A DNA stretch of 48,952 nt, taken from Mesorhizobium silamurunense. Its GTDB lineage: Bacteria; Pseudomonadota; Alphaproteobacteria; Rhizobiales; Rhizobiaceae. Where the stretch lies: assembly GCF_014843825.1 (NCBI RefSeq), contig NZ_JHQR01000204.1, positions 1-48,952 of the forward strand, given 5' to 3'. Of the stretch, positions 1 to 9,338 are shown piece after piece. Every line of letters starts with the position of its first letter. The first letter of the stretch is position 1. The notes beneath the pieces are model-generated. The model made no database searches, was not told where the DNA came from, and was given only the letters and a program-made list of their open reading frames with translations. The translations under genes were made by a program, and so were the position numbers.

Positions 1-86
1 TCGCCGGCAAGCCGGTCGGCGATTGCCGCCCCAAGGCCGCTACTGGCGCCGGTCACCAAAGCGACCTTTCCGGCGAAGCGGGTCAT
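1..86 (-). CDS. Short-chain dehydrogenase/reductase, N-terminal part only
   Basis: The gene starts at an ATG read leftwards from position 86 and leaves the window after about 28 codons. The visible N-terminus carries the Rossmann dinucleotide-binding motif TGASSGLG directly after a short strand (KVALV), which is the usual start of a classical NAD(P)-dependent short-chain dehydrogenase/reductase. The substrate cannot be told from this fragment. The 233 bp between this start and the ABC exporter at 320 would hold divergent promoters; I see no other gene there. Confidence 0.8.
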   Translation of the reverse strand, partial: MTRFAGKVALVTGASSGLGAAIADRLAG

Positions 87-319
87 GACCAGCAGCTGGC
101 CAATCTTACTTGCAACAAAACCTTCCAATAAATTTGCAGGATCTTTGCGCCCGCAAATCACTGACAATGCTAAGGTCACCGCCATGTCTGAGGACATCGC
201 GGTTAAAGGAAGCAGCCTGTAAGATCCCGTGTGAGATATCGGCGTGAGACACACGTTCTCTTCCTCGCATTTTGGTTTCCATTTCGGGGGGCTACCGTTT
301 TGATGCGGTCGTACGGACT

Positions 320-2110
320 ATGAATCGCTTCCGCAAAGATCCGGACTGCAGCATTTTTCCTAGCGTCCTTGCTTTCACCGCTCAGCGTTGGATGGGGCAG
401 CCGACGCGGCTTACTATCGTGACGACGGCGATGGTTGTGGCCACGGTGGCTGACGTTCTGACACCGGTCTACTGTGGCACACTCGTCGATGCCGTTGCCA
501 AGGGGGTGGCCACAGAGGAGACTGTCTGGAATGTCGCGATCAGTACCTTGTTGATTTTGATGGCGCTTACTCTGGTTGCCGTCGTCATGCGTCACGTCGC
601 CTTAACCGGCGTGACCGATCTCACACTCACCATGGCGGCGGGGATTGCGAGCGAAGCATTTCATCGCGTTCAGCGCTTTTCGACCGACTGGCATGCCAAC
701 AACTTCGCCGGCTCAACGGTACGCAAGATCATGCGCGGTATTTCGGCGCTTGTCGTGCTCAACGATACGATATTCCTTGAGTTATTTCCTTCGCTGATCA
801 TGCTGGTCGGTTCGGCGATACTGCTCGGCTGGTATTGGCCGGGAATGGCTCTGATTATCGCTTCAAGTTCTGTCCTCTATACCTACCTGACGGTCGTGTT
901 GTCGCTCCGCTACGTCGCGCCGGCGGCGAGCCTCGCCAACTGCTGGGACACCCGGCTCGGCGGCGTGATCGCGGACGCGATCGGCTGTAATGCAGTGATC
1001 AAAAGCTTCGGCGGCGAGCTACGTGAAGATGAACGCTTCGCGAGGGTGATCGCCAAATGGCGACGGCGAATGCGCCGAGCTTGGGTGCGTGCAATCATGG
1101 CTGGCACGGCTCGGGATATCACGCTGATAGGCCTATGGCTGTCGATTATTGGCTATTCTCTGCTTCTTTGGTCTCGTGGCCAAGCGAGCCCGGGCGATAT
1201 GGCATTTGTGCTCACCTCTGTCTCTGTGCTGCGGGGCTATTTGCGCAATCTGGGCACGGATGTGCGCAACGTGCAACGCTCGGTCAACGAAATGCAGGAT
1301 CTAGTCAAAATCCAAGGCCAGCCGCTCGGGGTGGCGGATCGTCCGGAGGCGCGCCCAATCCGGATCGCAAAGGGTAGGATCGAATTCGAGAATGTCCATT
1401 TCCAATACGGCAAGCAACAACCGCCGCTCTACAGCGACTTATCGATTTCTATTGAGCCGGGCGAAAAAGTTGGTCTGGTCGGGCCGTCCGGCTCCGGCAA
1501 GACCACCTTTGTGAAGCTTATCCAGCGGCTTTACGACCTGAGCGATGGTCGGATCCTTATCGATAAACAGGATATCTCGATCGTAGCTCAGGATTCGCTG
1601 CGCTCCCAGATCGCGATCGTCCAGCAGGACCCTATCTTGTTTCATCGATCGCTCGCCGAAAATATCGCCTACGGCCGCCCCGGCGCAAGCCAAGCAGAGA
1701 TTGAACAAGCGGCGCGGCTCGCGAGCGCGCACGAGTTTATTAGACGCTTCCCGAAAGGCTACGCCACGCTGGTCGGCGAACGGGGCATGAAGCTTTCTGG
1801 CGGCGAACGTCAGCGGGTTGCGATCGCGCGCGCTTTCCTGGCCAAAGCTCCGATCCTGATCCTTGATGAGGCGACATCGAGCCTGGACTCGGAGTCGGAG
1901 GTACTTATCCAAAAGGCGATGGAGCGGCTGATGGTCGGCAGGACGACGCTGGTGATTGCGCACCGGCTCTCGACGGTGCGCAAGCTCGACCGGCTGCTTG
2001 TATTTGACCGCGGCCGTATTATCGAGGAGGGTGATCATGCCACGCTGATCCGTCTCAAGGGCGGCATTTATAGCCGCCTGTTCGAGCTGCAGGCGCTAGC
2101 AGGCTGTTGA
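320..2110 (+). CDS. ABC exporter, fused membrane and ATPase domains (3' end altered by an insertion sequence)
   Basis: This is a half-size ABC exporter of about 596 residues: an N-terminal membrane domain with several hydrophobic helices (roughly residues 25-320) followed by an ATPase domain. The ATPase part shows Walker A GPSGSGKTT near residue 388, the signature LSGGERQR near 491 and Walker B ILILDEATS near 512, plus the H-loop IAHRLST, so it should hydrolyse ATP. Such proteins work as dimers in the inner membrane and export lipids, glycans, peptides or drugs; the cargo is not evident. I chose the ATG at 320; an in-frame TTG at 272 is possible and neither has a strong ribosome site. The last codons are not original: the insertion sequence at 2100 makes the protein end in LAGC. 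Joining the flanks across it restores LEFRKAM and a stop at 3662. The catalytic core is untouched, so the protein is probably still active. Confidence 0.9.
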   Translation: MNRFRKDPDCSIFPSVLAFTAQRWMGQPTRLTIVTTAMVVATVADVLTPVYCGTLVDAVAKGVATEETVWNVAISTLLILMALTLVAVVMRHVALTGVTDLTLTMAAGIASEAFHRVQRFSTDWHANNFAGSTVRKIMRGISALVVLNDTIFLELFPSLIMLVGSAILLGWYWPGMALIIASSSVLYTYLTVVLSLRYVAPAASLANCWDTRLGGVIADAIGCNAVIKSFGGELREDERFARVIAKWRRRMRRAWVRAIMAGTARDITLIGLWLSIIGYSLLLWSRGQASPGDMAFVLTSVSVLRGYLRNLGTDVRNVQRSVNEMQDLVKIQGQPLGVADRPEARPIRIAKGRIEFENVHFQYGKQQPPLYSDLSISIEPGEKVGLVGPSGSGKTTFVKLIQRLYDLSDGRILIDKQDISIVAQDSLRSQIAIVQQDPILFHRSLAENIAYGRPGASQAEIEQAARLASAHEFIRRFPKGYATLVGERGMKLSGGERQRVAIARAFLAKAPILILDEATSSLDSESEVLIQKAMERLMVGRTTLVIAHRLSTVRKLDRLLVFDRGRIIEEGDHATLIRLKGGIYSRLFELQALAGC

Positions 2111-2115
2111 AGAAG

Positions 2116-2460
2116 TCAGGCTCTTTCGCAAACGAAGCCTGAATCGTCGGTGTTGTGGATGTAGAAGTGGCCGACGAGGCGGCCTGCAGTTCCAAAGACG
2201 ACCCAGCCGCGGCCACAGGCTGGGTCGTTCTCATCATGCCCCTCCCATGAGAATTCCGCGCAGGCTGAGCCATCGCGGGTGCCATATCGGACATCGAGGA
2301 AGCCCTTGAGTGCGCCGAAGGCGATCTCGCCATCCGCCGAGCCTTTGAATGTCAGATGCGCTTCCTCGACGAGATCGAGGAAGTCGTTATCCCAAACATC
2401 CATCTCGACGATGCGCCGGCGGCCGGCAAAGGCCTTGGCAAAGCCGGGAGCCTTGGCCAT
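2116..2460 (-). CDS. Insertion-sequence passenger protein, unknown function (114 aa)
   Basis: A 114-residue protein starting MAKAPGFAK. Its ATG overlaps the transposase stop by one base (TGATG), so it is probably translated by re-initiation after the transposase. It is rich in aromatic and acidic residues (DVWDNDFLD, ECAEFSWEGHDE-like stretch, HFYIHN) with no membrane helix and no motif I can tie to an activity. It lies inside the element's inverted repeats, so it moves with it. I recall near-identical hypothetical proteins scattered among rhizobial and other proteobacterial genomes, which would fit a mobile passenger, but I could not check that here. Confidence 0.75.
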   Translation of the reverse strand: MAKAPGFAKAFAGRRRIVEMDVWDNDFLDLVEEAHLTFKGSADGEIAFGALKGFLDVRYGTRDGSACAEFSWEGHDENDPACGRGWVVFGTAGRLVGHFYIHNTDDSGFVCERA

Positions 2461-3593
2461 CAGCCGGTCTCCGCCATGAGCTTTGGCAGTCGCACCAGAT
2501 TGTAGGCAGCGGCTGCGAAGGTGAAGGCCCATCCGACACGGTCGCGACCGCGGAACCTGGTCTTGTGCTGGCCGGCTACGACCTTGACCCAACCGAATGC
2601 CTCTTCGATGCGCTTCCTGATGCGCTGGCTGACGGCATAGCCGCCATGCCGCGTCGTGCGCCCGTCGATCGCGGAACTGCGACCGCTCGTGTTCTGCGCT
2701 ACATGCGGCGTCACCCTCATCGAGCGCAGCTCATTGACGAAGTCTTCCGCGTCGTAGGCCTTGTCGGCGCCGAGCGTGATCGCCTGTGGCCGCTCCGCTC
2801 GAGGTTCGATCATGTGCAGTGCGGCCACCCGCTCAGCATGTCCGTCGGCCAGTGTCAGGCAGGCGTCGACCAGCAGGCCGTGGCGGTTCTCCATCAAGCC
2901 ATGTCCCATGAAGCATAGCTTGGCCTCCTTGCCTTGCCCCTTTCGGTAGAGCCTGGCATCCGGATCGGTGGTCGAGGCATGCGTGTCGTTCGAACGCTTG
3001 TGGCCATGGAAGTCCGCTTCGGCATTGCGCCCGCCCCCTTCAGCCGGCGGTTCGCCATGACCACCGCTTGGGCCGTCCTTCGGTTTGACGCTCTTCATCG
3101 ATGCCCACGCCTCGATCAGTGTGCCATCGACCGAGAAGTGGTCGGTCGACAGAAGCTTCTTCACCCTAGGCTGCGCCAGCACTGCGCCTAAGAATTTCGC
3201 CGCGATATCACCTTCCAGCAACCGGTCGCGGTTTTTTGAGAACACCGAATGGTCCCAGGCCGCGTCATCGACGCCGATGCCGACGAACCAGGGGAACAGA
3301 AGGTCGTATTCCAGCCGCTCCATCAAAAGCCGCTCCGAGCGGATCGAGTAGAACGCCTGTAGCAGCATCGCTCGCAGCAGCTTTTCCGGCGGCATCGAAG
3401 GCCGCCCCATCGGCGAATACAGCGCCGCCAAGTCCCGCTCCGCCGCTGCCAGCGCCTCGTTCACAATCGCCCGAATGCGGCGCAACGGATGATCGCGCCG
3501 CACCCGAGCCTCGAGATCAACATAACTGAACAGTTCGCCAGACCGTTCGTCTCCGCCGCGCATGCCTCGTTCTCCGAATCTCTCCGGAGACAC
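2460..3593 (-). CDS. Transposase, IS5/IS1182-like family (377 aa)
   Basis: This is a DDE transposase of the group whose N-terminus reads RDHPLRRIRAIV and SMPPEKLLRAMLLQAFYSIRSE, a DUF772-type helical domain used for binding the element's ends. The catalytic core follows. Candidate acidic residues are the Asp in FSVDGTLIEAW, the Asp in ADKAYDAEDF and the Glu in KRIEEAFGWVK. The frame is intact from start to stop and the length is normal for the family, so the element may still be mobile. The passenger gene follows with a one-base overlap. Confidence 0.9.
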   Translation of the reverse strand: MSPERFGERGMRGGDERSGELFSYVDLEARVRRDHPLRRIRAIVNEALAAAERDLAALYSPMGRPSMPPEKLLRAMLLQAFYSIRSERLLMERLEYDLLFPWFVGIGVDDAAWDHSVFSKNRDRLLEGDIAAKFLGAVLAQPRVKKLLSTDHFSVDGTLIEAWASMKSVKPKDGPSGGHGEPPAEGGGRNAEADFHGHKRSNDTHASTTDPDARLYRKGQGKEAKLCFMGHGLMENRHGLLVDACLTLADGHAERVAALHMIEPRAERPQAITLGADKAYDAEDFVNELRSMRVTPHVAQNTSGRSSAIDGRTTRHGGYAVSQRIRKRIEEAFGWVKVVAGQHKTRFRGRDRVGWAFTFAAAAYNLVRLPKLMAETG

Positions 3594-3769
3594 TGAATCA
3601 CGCTCACAGCCTCGCTGCGAGCCACTTTTTCAACAGCCTGCTAGAGTTCAGAAAGGCGATGTGAGCCGCTCGCGCACGTGCCTTATGGGGCCGTTCCTGC
3701 CGCGCAGCCGCCGCGAGCCTGTCGGAATGCGACGCTGGAGGGTCTGCGTCGCAGTCCGAGCCCTCAGAC

Positions 3770-4010
3770 AAGTCGCTCAGGCCGCGAGCGAAAGCCTTGC
3801 CGCCGCGATAAAGAGCATGGAGGAGAACATAGAGTTTCCACTCCCAACGTTTGAGCCGCTGAAAGCGGATAGGCGTTTCGAGGCGTCAGCTCGAACGTCT
3901 TTTTTGCGACCCATATCGGTGCCTTACCCACCAAGTACCACCTCATACTGAGAGTTGATCGTGCCAAGCGATTTATCGAAGGCACATGGCTGCCGCTGGT
4001 GAGCAATTGG
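3770..4010 (+). pseudogene. Remnant of a GlxA-type AraC-family regulator
   Basis: Translation gives SMEENIEFPL in one frame, then RVDRAKRFIEGTWLPL in another. These match the start and middle of the AraC helix-turn-helix of the intact regulator at 21.2-22.3 kb (IMEENVEFPLTLDKV and RIDHAKRLIEGTRMP). At least one frameshift lies between them, and neither the N-terminal domain nor the end of the DNA-binding domain is present. It is a decayed relative of the intact copy, not a functional gene. Confidence 0.65.
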
Positions 4011-4044
4011 GTTCACGTCGGCACCGCACTTTTCCAAATGCTTT

Positions 4045-5717
4045 AGGCTAGTTTCCATCCACAAACGGCAAATATTTGATTTTATTGAATGAATCGTAGC
4101 TTTGCGGGAGCAAGGTCCGGCGGTTTCAGGTATCTTGGATCATGCCACTGAGTCCAAAACCTGCCACCGCCGGAGCCGACAATGCGCCAAGAACGCACCG
4201 TCCAAGCCAGCATATTCGATGTTTTCGCCACGCACGAGATCGGCCACGAGTTGAAGGCGATGTCGCAATGGCTGGACGAGCATCGCGATCTGCTCGGTAT
4301 GGTGGCCCGCGATTTGGTTCGGGTCGGCGTCAAGGCCACCGGGCGGCAGGGCTTGCCGGGCGAAGCGGTGTTGCGCTGCGCGATCCTCAAGCAGTACAGG
4401 CAACTGAGCTACCAGGAACTGGCGTTCCACCTTGAGGACTCCGCCTCGTTTCGCGCCTTTGCCCGCCTGCCATGGTCGTGGAGCCCACAGAAGTCGGTGC
4501 TACAAAAGACGATTAGCGCGATCCGGCCCGAGACTTGGGAACAGATCAATCGGACACTGCTGTCGGCCGCTCGGGAGGCGAAGCTCGAAGACGGCACGGT
4601 CGTGCGGCTGGACAGCACCGCGACCTCGGCACTCATGCACGAGCCGAGCGACAGCAGCCTGCTTTGGGATGCAGTGCGGGTCATGGTACGCCTTCTGAAG
4701 CGGGCCGATACCTTGGTCGGCGGCTCCGGTTCATCATGGCGCGATCATTGCCGGGCAGCCAAGAAGCGCGCCCGCAAGATCCAGTTCACGCGCGGTCGAC
4801 CCAATCGGGTCCATCTCTACCGCGAGTTGATCGCAATCACCCGCACGACCTTGGCCTATCTGAAGCAGGCGACCGAGCGATTGGCCATGGCGAGCACTCC
4901 GCTCATCGCACTGTGGCAGCTCCAGGTTCGTCACTATCGGCCGATGATCGAACGCATCATCAGACAGAGCGAGCGGCGGGGGTTGGCCGGCGAGCCGGTG
5001 CCGGCCGGCGAGAAGTTGGTCAGCCGTCGAGCCGCATGCCGATATCATCGTCAAAGGCAGCCGCGACACCGAGTACGGCCACAAACTCAACCTGACCACC
5101 GGCAGGAGCGGCCTGATCCTCGATCTGGTGATCGAAGCAGGCAACCCGGCCGACAGTGACCGCTTGCTGCCGATGCTGGAGCGCCGCATCGCCTTCTATG
5201 GGCAAGCGCCGCGGCAAGCGGCGGCCGATGGCGGCTTCGCCACGCGCAACAACCTGGCCACGGCGAAGGCGTGGGCCGTCTCCGACATGGCCTTCCACAA
5301 GAAAGCCGACCTCCGGATCGAGGACATGGTCAGAAGCAAGTGGGTCTATCGCAAGCTACGCAACTTCCGTGCCGGCATCGAAGCTGGCATCTCTTGCCTC
5401 AAACGCGCTTACGGCTTGGCACGCTGCACCTGGCGCGGACTTGACCACTTCAAGACCTACGTCTGGTCCTCGGTCGTGGCTTACAACCTCGTCCTCTTCA
5501 CTCGCCTCCAGTCAACCTGATCCTAACTCGGCATTGCTGCTGTCTCAGCCGGCAAACGCCGCCCACGGTGGCGTGTGCCTGATCGTGCCGATGACACCAT
5601 CTTGTCGACAATTAGTGCTCTTGATCCGGTCCATGCCCGTCAAAGGCGCCGTTCAGGTCAGCACAAGATCTTGTAAACGCTGAGAAATACGCACGTTTAT
5701 GGACGGAAACTAGGCTA
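4045..5717 (+). mobile_element. Insertion sequence with frameshifted transposase (ISNCY-like)
   Basis: Imperfect terminal inverted repeats are visible: CTAGTTTCCATCCACAAACG on the left (from about 4048) and, read inwards, CTAGTTTCCGTCCATAAACG on the right (to about 5714). They bracket a single transposase gene broken by a frameshift. I see no clear target duplication, so the exact ends are approximate. The element is about 1.67 kb. Confidence 0.7.
4182..5520 (+). pseudogene. Transposase pseudogene, ISNCY-like family, one frameshift
   Basis: The N-terminal part (from 4182, MRQERTVQASIFDVFATHEI) reads correctly to about 5022. The frame then has to change to continue with EPHADIIVKGSRDTEYGHK from 5029 to the stop at 5520. 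Together they give a full-length transposase of about 445 residues with likely catalytic residues in VRLDSTAT, AADGGFATRNN and GIEAGISCLKR. A single small insertion or deletion around 5022-5028 explains the break. I see no slippery sequence, so I read it as inactivation rather than programmed frameshifting. Confidence 0.8.
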
Positions 5718-6076
5718 GGAACATCCCCGGGATTTCACGAGTGCATGCCTGCGTTGGTCGAGGTTATCGTCGCTGGATCAGAAGTTGGCCGGTCTCGTTC
5801 CCCTTACAAGTGACGCGTCTCGCATTGATAATTGATTTGCCGTCAAAGAGAGCTGGACCACCAATGCCCCTAGGAGTTAAGAATTATACAGTAAAAATCA
5901 TGCAGATATTGGCAATTATCTTGAGGACAACCCTGGCGTCAGTCCCGGATTAGATTGTTCTGTTTCGGCCTGCTCGATACGCTTCAGGTCGACCAGCCGT
6001 GCAACAAATGCTGCGCGTTCACGAGCGCCCCGAGTTCCTCTCTCAAAGTTCCGAAGTACTCCCTTCATGTCCGGTC
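5718..6076. other. Non-coding stretch, AT-richer than its neighbours
   Basis: I find no open frame with recognisable protein features, no RNA gene and no repeat in this stretch between the insertion sequence and the metK remnant. The sequence around 5820-5940 is clearly AT-richer than the surrounding DNA, as in decayed island sequence. Confidence 0.5.
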
Positions 6077-6351
6077 GTCTTTCCGGTCAACGACCCATCC
6101 AAAGTTGACCGCTCGGCTATGCGGCCCAGGACGTTGCGTAGAGTATCGTGGCTAGCAGACTTGCGGAGTCTACGAGGTGCAGCTTGCTTACGTCATCGGC
6201 GTGGCCACTCCGGTCTCAATCCTAGTCAACACGTTCTGGATCGCGAGGATCGAGAAAGAAAGAATCAAGTACATCGTTCTTGAACTGTTCGATCTCAGAT
6301 CGAAAGGTCGACAAGTATATCACGATACTTGATCAGGACGCGCTGCCGTGA
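6077..6351 (+). pseudogene. metK: Remnant of S-adenosylmethionine synthetase (metK), C-terminal part
   Basis: Two frames together recover the end of a MetK protein. NDPSKVDRSA (6090s) matches the family's GKDPTKVDRSA motif, a stop and a frameshift follow, then [20 protein letters not shown] and ELFDLRSKG match the last 50 or so residues of S-adenosylmethionine synthetase. The N-terminal two thirds are missing. Extra metK copies do occur on rhizobial symbiosis replicons; this one is dead. Confidence 0.75.
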
Positions 6352-6430
6352 GTGCCGAGGCCGCATTTATTCTCCATGCGGCATGTGGCGTCAGACTGAT
6401 GGAATAATCGCAGCAGGATCCGCGTTCTGT

Positions 6431-6500
6431 TCCGGGCGCGATCTGCTGGTGCGCCAGCGGACTCGAATGATCAAGGGGCTTGCGGCCACGCGGCAAAATC
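6431..6500 (+). pseudogene. Scrap of an IS110-family transposase
   Basis: One frame reads SGRDLLVRQRTRMIKGLA, which closely resembles the conserved RELLVRQRT-L-NALRGHL helix of IS110/IS1111 transposases. Only about 20 codons survive. The rest of the 6352-6876 interval shows no gene. It must contain the promoter for the catabolic operon starting at 6877, but I cannot point to a convincing -35/-10 pair. Confidence 0.5.
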
Positions 6501-6876
6501 AGACATAAAACTAAAGTGCATTCAACGAATTGGCGGAAAGAGAAATCCATGTGAGACAAATCCAGTGAAGGTTTCCTCGCTACTGCTAATACAATGAATG
6601 CCCGACGAGTGGAGAAGGGCTCGTCCTGTCTTTGGCTGCGAGTGGTAGTGGGGCATCGCTTATCAATCTAAGTCGTAGGGCCGTTTCGCCACCAGACGAC
6701 GACTGCTGCTAATTTGGTTCACACCGGGTTGCATGCGCTTCGAGCAGCATTTGGTCGTCCTCGCTCAGCGCACCAGAACCGCAAAAAAGTTGCCTGCCAG
6801 GTGACTTTATTTCCGCTGTTCCCGCCCCTCAGCTTGCATATAACACTGACCTGTAGCCCACATTGGAGCGAGGCAG

Positions 6877-7821
6877 ATGTCGTTCAAAGGCGTTATTCCG
6901 CCCGTCACAACGCCCTTTCATGCGGACGGATCGATCGACCGTGACGGGTTCTGCGTCATGGTCGAGCACCTGGTCGCGACAGGCGTTCACGGTATTATCG
7001 TCGGTGGCACAACAGGCGAGTACTACGCCCAGTCACGCGACGAACGTGTCAGCCTGCTTAAGCTTGCCAGGAGCGTGGTGAAGGGGAAGGCGCCCCTGAT
7101 CGCCGGCGTCGGCGCCATTCGCACTGAGGACTGCATTGAATATGCGCTGGTTGCAAAGGACCTGAGGTACGACGGCATCCTGATCGGCTCGCCTTACTAC
7201 GCTGTTCCCACGCAGCTCGAACTTGCCAATCATGCGCTTGCGATCGACAAGGCCGCCAATTTACCGGTGATGCTGTACAACTATCCCGGACGTACCGGCA
7301 CGATGATGGATCTCGAGTTCCTGGACCGAGTCGGCCGCAGCTCCAATTTCTGTGCCATCAAGGAATCCAGCGGCAGCATGAACCAGTTGCACGCACTGGC
7401 TCGTGATTATCCGCATATCGACCTGTTCTGCGGCATGGATGATCAGGCGCTTGAATTCTTCGCCTGGGGTGCCAGAGGTTGGGTCTGTGGAGCTGGGAAC
7501 TGCCTGCCGGCTGAGCATCTCGCGCTGTACGAAGCCTGCGTGATCGAGAAGGACTTCACAAAGGGCCGGCAGATCATGTCGGCGCTTCTGCCTCTGATGA
7601 GGCTTCTCGAACAAGGCGGCAAGTTCGTCCAGAGCATCAAGTTCGGGTGCGAATTGGCCGGATTACCGGCTGGGCCTGTGCGCCGGCCGATGCGGGCACT
7701 CGGCGACGAACAGAAGCGGGAACTCGAGTCGACGATCCGCACCCTTAAGGCAGTCATCGCGTCCATCACTGCAAAATCCCAAAAGAGGGCTTCCGAGAAT
7801 GTCATCGCTATTAACGCGTGA
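6877..7821 (+). CDS. DapA-family (dihydrodipicolinate synthase/N-acetylneuraminate lyase) class I aldolase
   Basis: A 314-residue TIM-barrel lyase of the DapA superfamily. The Schiff-base lysine is K162 in CAIKESSG and the catalytic tyrosine Y134 in LYNYPGRTG. The GGTTGEYY loop near residue 47, in place of the GTTGE of DapA, binds the keto-acid carboxylate. Members of this branch include 2-keto-3-deoxy sugar-acid aldolases and the pyrroline-hydroxycarboxylate deaminase of hydroxyproline breakdown. True lysine biosynthesis is unlikely in this context. The next gene, an aldehyde dehydrogenase, overlaps its end by 23 bases, so the two are co-translated and the dehydrogenase probably oxidises the aldehyde made here. 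Linkage to an amine oxidase suggests amino-acid or betaine catabolism. The exact substrate is an inference. Confidence 0.9.
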   Translation: MSFKGVIPPVTTPFHADGSIDRDGFCVMVEHLVATGVHGIIVGGTTGEYYAQSRDERVSLLKLARSVVKGKAPLIAGVGAIRTEDCIEYALVAKDLRYDGILIGSPYYAVPTQLELANHALAIDKAANLPVMLYNYPGRTGTMMDLEFLDRVGRSSNFCAIKESSGSMNQLHALARDYPHIDLFCGMDDQALEFFAWGARGWVCGAGNCLPAEHLALYEACVIEKDFTKGRQIMSALLPLMRLLEQGGKFVQSIKFGCELAGLPAGPVRRPMRALGDEQKRELESTIRTLKAVIASITAKSQKRASENVIAINA

Positions 7822-9325
7822 TGAGTACAAGAACCTGGCTGTCAGCCTGCCGCTGCCGACAAACGCGGTGATCGACGGCATGGCGCGGGCGGCGGAATCG
7901 GGCGACACTTTCGAAACCATCAATCCGGCGACGGGGCAGGTGATTGCAAGGATCGCCTCCTGTGGTCAGGCCGATGTCGATCTTGCTGTCGAGAAAGCAC
8001 GGCTGGCATTTGAATCGGGCGCCTGGTCGCGTGCGCATCCGAGCGAGCGCAAGCGCGTTCTGCGGCGCCTCGTCAAGCTGATGGAGCGAAATGCCCATGA
8101 GCTTGCCGTGCTTGAGACGCTCGAAAGTGGCAAGCCTATCTACGACGTCGAAACGATAGACATCCCTGAGGCTCTGCACTGCCTGGAATGGCACGCGGAA
8201 GCCACCGACAAGCTCTACGGTCAGACGTCGCCTTCTGGCGATGACGTCGTTTCGATGATCGTGCGCCAGCCGCTGGGCGTGGTAGCCTGCGTTCTGCCCT
8301 GGAATTTCCCGATCCTGATGCTTGCCTGGAAGATCGGTCCGGCACTTGCGACGGGCAACTCCGTCATTGTCAAGCCGGCTGAGCAGACCAGCATGTCCAC
8401 GCTTCGCATTGCGGAGTTGGCGCATGAGGCCGGGTTGCCGCGAGGTGTCCTGCAGATCGTCACCGGCCCCGGCGAGATCACCGGCAAGGCGCTTGGTATG
8501 CATGAGGACATCGATATGGTCGCCTTCACCGGTTCGACCGATATCGGCCGGAAGTTTTTGGAATATTCCGCCAAGTCCAACCTCAAGCGCATCGTGCTCG
8601 AATGCGGCGGGAAGAACCCTTGCATCGTCCTCGATGACGCCGAGAATTTGGACGTTGTCGCACAGCACGTCACTCAGGGTGTCTTCTGGAACATGGGCGA
8701 GAACTGCTCGTCCAATTCCCGCCTGATCGTCCATGAGAAGATCAAGGACCGCTTGGTGGAACGCGTCCTTCACAAGCTCAAGGAATGGCCTTTGGGCGAG
8801 CCGTTGGACCCGGGCAATCGGCTGGGCGCCATTGTGTCGAAAGAACAGTTCGACCGCATTATGGGCTACATCAAGAAGGGGCGGGCGGAAGGCGCCAGGG
8901 TCGTGGCGGGCGGAAATGCCCACAAGCACGGCAAAGGTTACTTCATCGAGCCGACCGTATTCGACGATGTCACGCCCGAAATGGCGATTGCGCGGGAAGA
9001 GATTTTCGGTCCTGTGCTGTCGGTAATCAAGGTGGCCAATGCTGACGAGGCGCTTCGGGTCGCCAACGATACGCAATACGGGCTTGCAGCGTCGATTTTT
9101 ACCGCCAACCTCGGCAAAGCACATCGCATCGCAAGGGATATTCGCGCCGGGACGGTGACCATCAATTGCTACGGCGAAGGAGACGTCTCGACTCCCTTCG
9201 GCGGCTTCAAGCTGTCTGGCTTCGGGGGACGAGACAAGTCATTGCATGCCCACGACCAATATACCGAACTCAAGACGATCTGGGCGGACATCTCCGATCC
9301 TAACGTCTCGCGTTCGGTAGACTAG
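7799..9325 (+). CDS. NAD(P)-dependent aldehyde dehydrogenase (PuuC-like)
   Basis: A 508-residue aldehyde dehydrogenase with all catalytic signs: the oxyanion region VLPWNFPILM, the cofactor loop FTGSTDIGRKF, general base E268 in LECGGKNP and nucleophile C303 in GENCSSNSR. The C-terminal GTVTINCYGEGD and PFGGFKLSGFG segments are those of the gamma-glutamyl-aminobutyraldehyde (PuuC) branch, which acts on amino-aldehydes and semialdehydes. Its start overlaps the end of the DapA-family gene, and the FAD oxidase follows 13 bases after its stop. This is a three-gene operon (lyase, dehydrogenase, oxidase). A plausible role is oxidation of a semialdehyde to a dicarboxylic acid feeding the TCA cycle. 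Confidence 0.92.
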   Translation: MSSLLTRDEYKNLAVSLPLPTNAVIDGMARAAESGDTFETINPATGQVIARIASCGQADVDLAVEKARLAFESGAWSRAHPSERKRVLRRLVKLMERNAHELAVLETLESGKPIYDVETIDIPEALHCLEWHAEATDKLYGQTSPSGDDVVSMIVRQPLGVVACVLPWNFPILMLAWKIGPALATGNSVIVKPAEQTSMSTLRIAELAHEAGLPRGVLQIVTGPGEITGKALGMHEDIDMVAFTGSTDIGRKFLEYSAKSNLKRIVLECGGKNPCIVLDDAENLDVVAQHVTQGVFWNMGENCSSNSRLIVHEKIKDRLVERVLHKLKEWPLGEPLDPGNRLGAIVSKEQFDRIMGYIKKGRAEGARVVAGGNAHKHGKGYFIEPTVFDDVTPEMAIAREEIFGPVLSVIKVANADEALRVANDTQYGLAASIFTANLGKAHRIARDIRAGTVTINCYGEGDVSTPFGGFKLSGFGGRDKSLHAHDQYTELKTIWADISDPNVSRSVD

Positions 9326-9338
9326 CCTGCTCGCACCG

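Larger units (their letters stand above)
2100..3640 (-). mobile_element. Complete 1541-bp insertion sequence, IS5/IS1182-like, with CTAG target duplication
   Basis: The ends are inverted repeats starting CAGGCTGTTGAA (left, 2100) and its mirror TTCAACAGCCTG (right, ending 3640). CTAG stands at 2096-2099 and again at 3641-3644, fitting a 4-bp target duplication in a palindromic target. Inside are two genes on the minus strand, a transposase and a small passenger protein. The element sits in the last codons of the ABC exporter. Both genes are open, so insertion may be recent. Family assignment is from the transposase sequence by eye. Confidence 0.85.

Noticed and set aside
4182..5520. Frameshifted transposase as a programmed-frameshift product
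   Set aside because: The two frames need a change around 5022-5028 but no slippery run or pseudoknot is apparent; simple inactivation is likelier.
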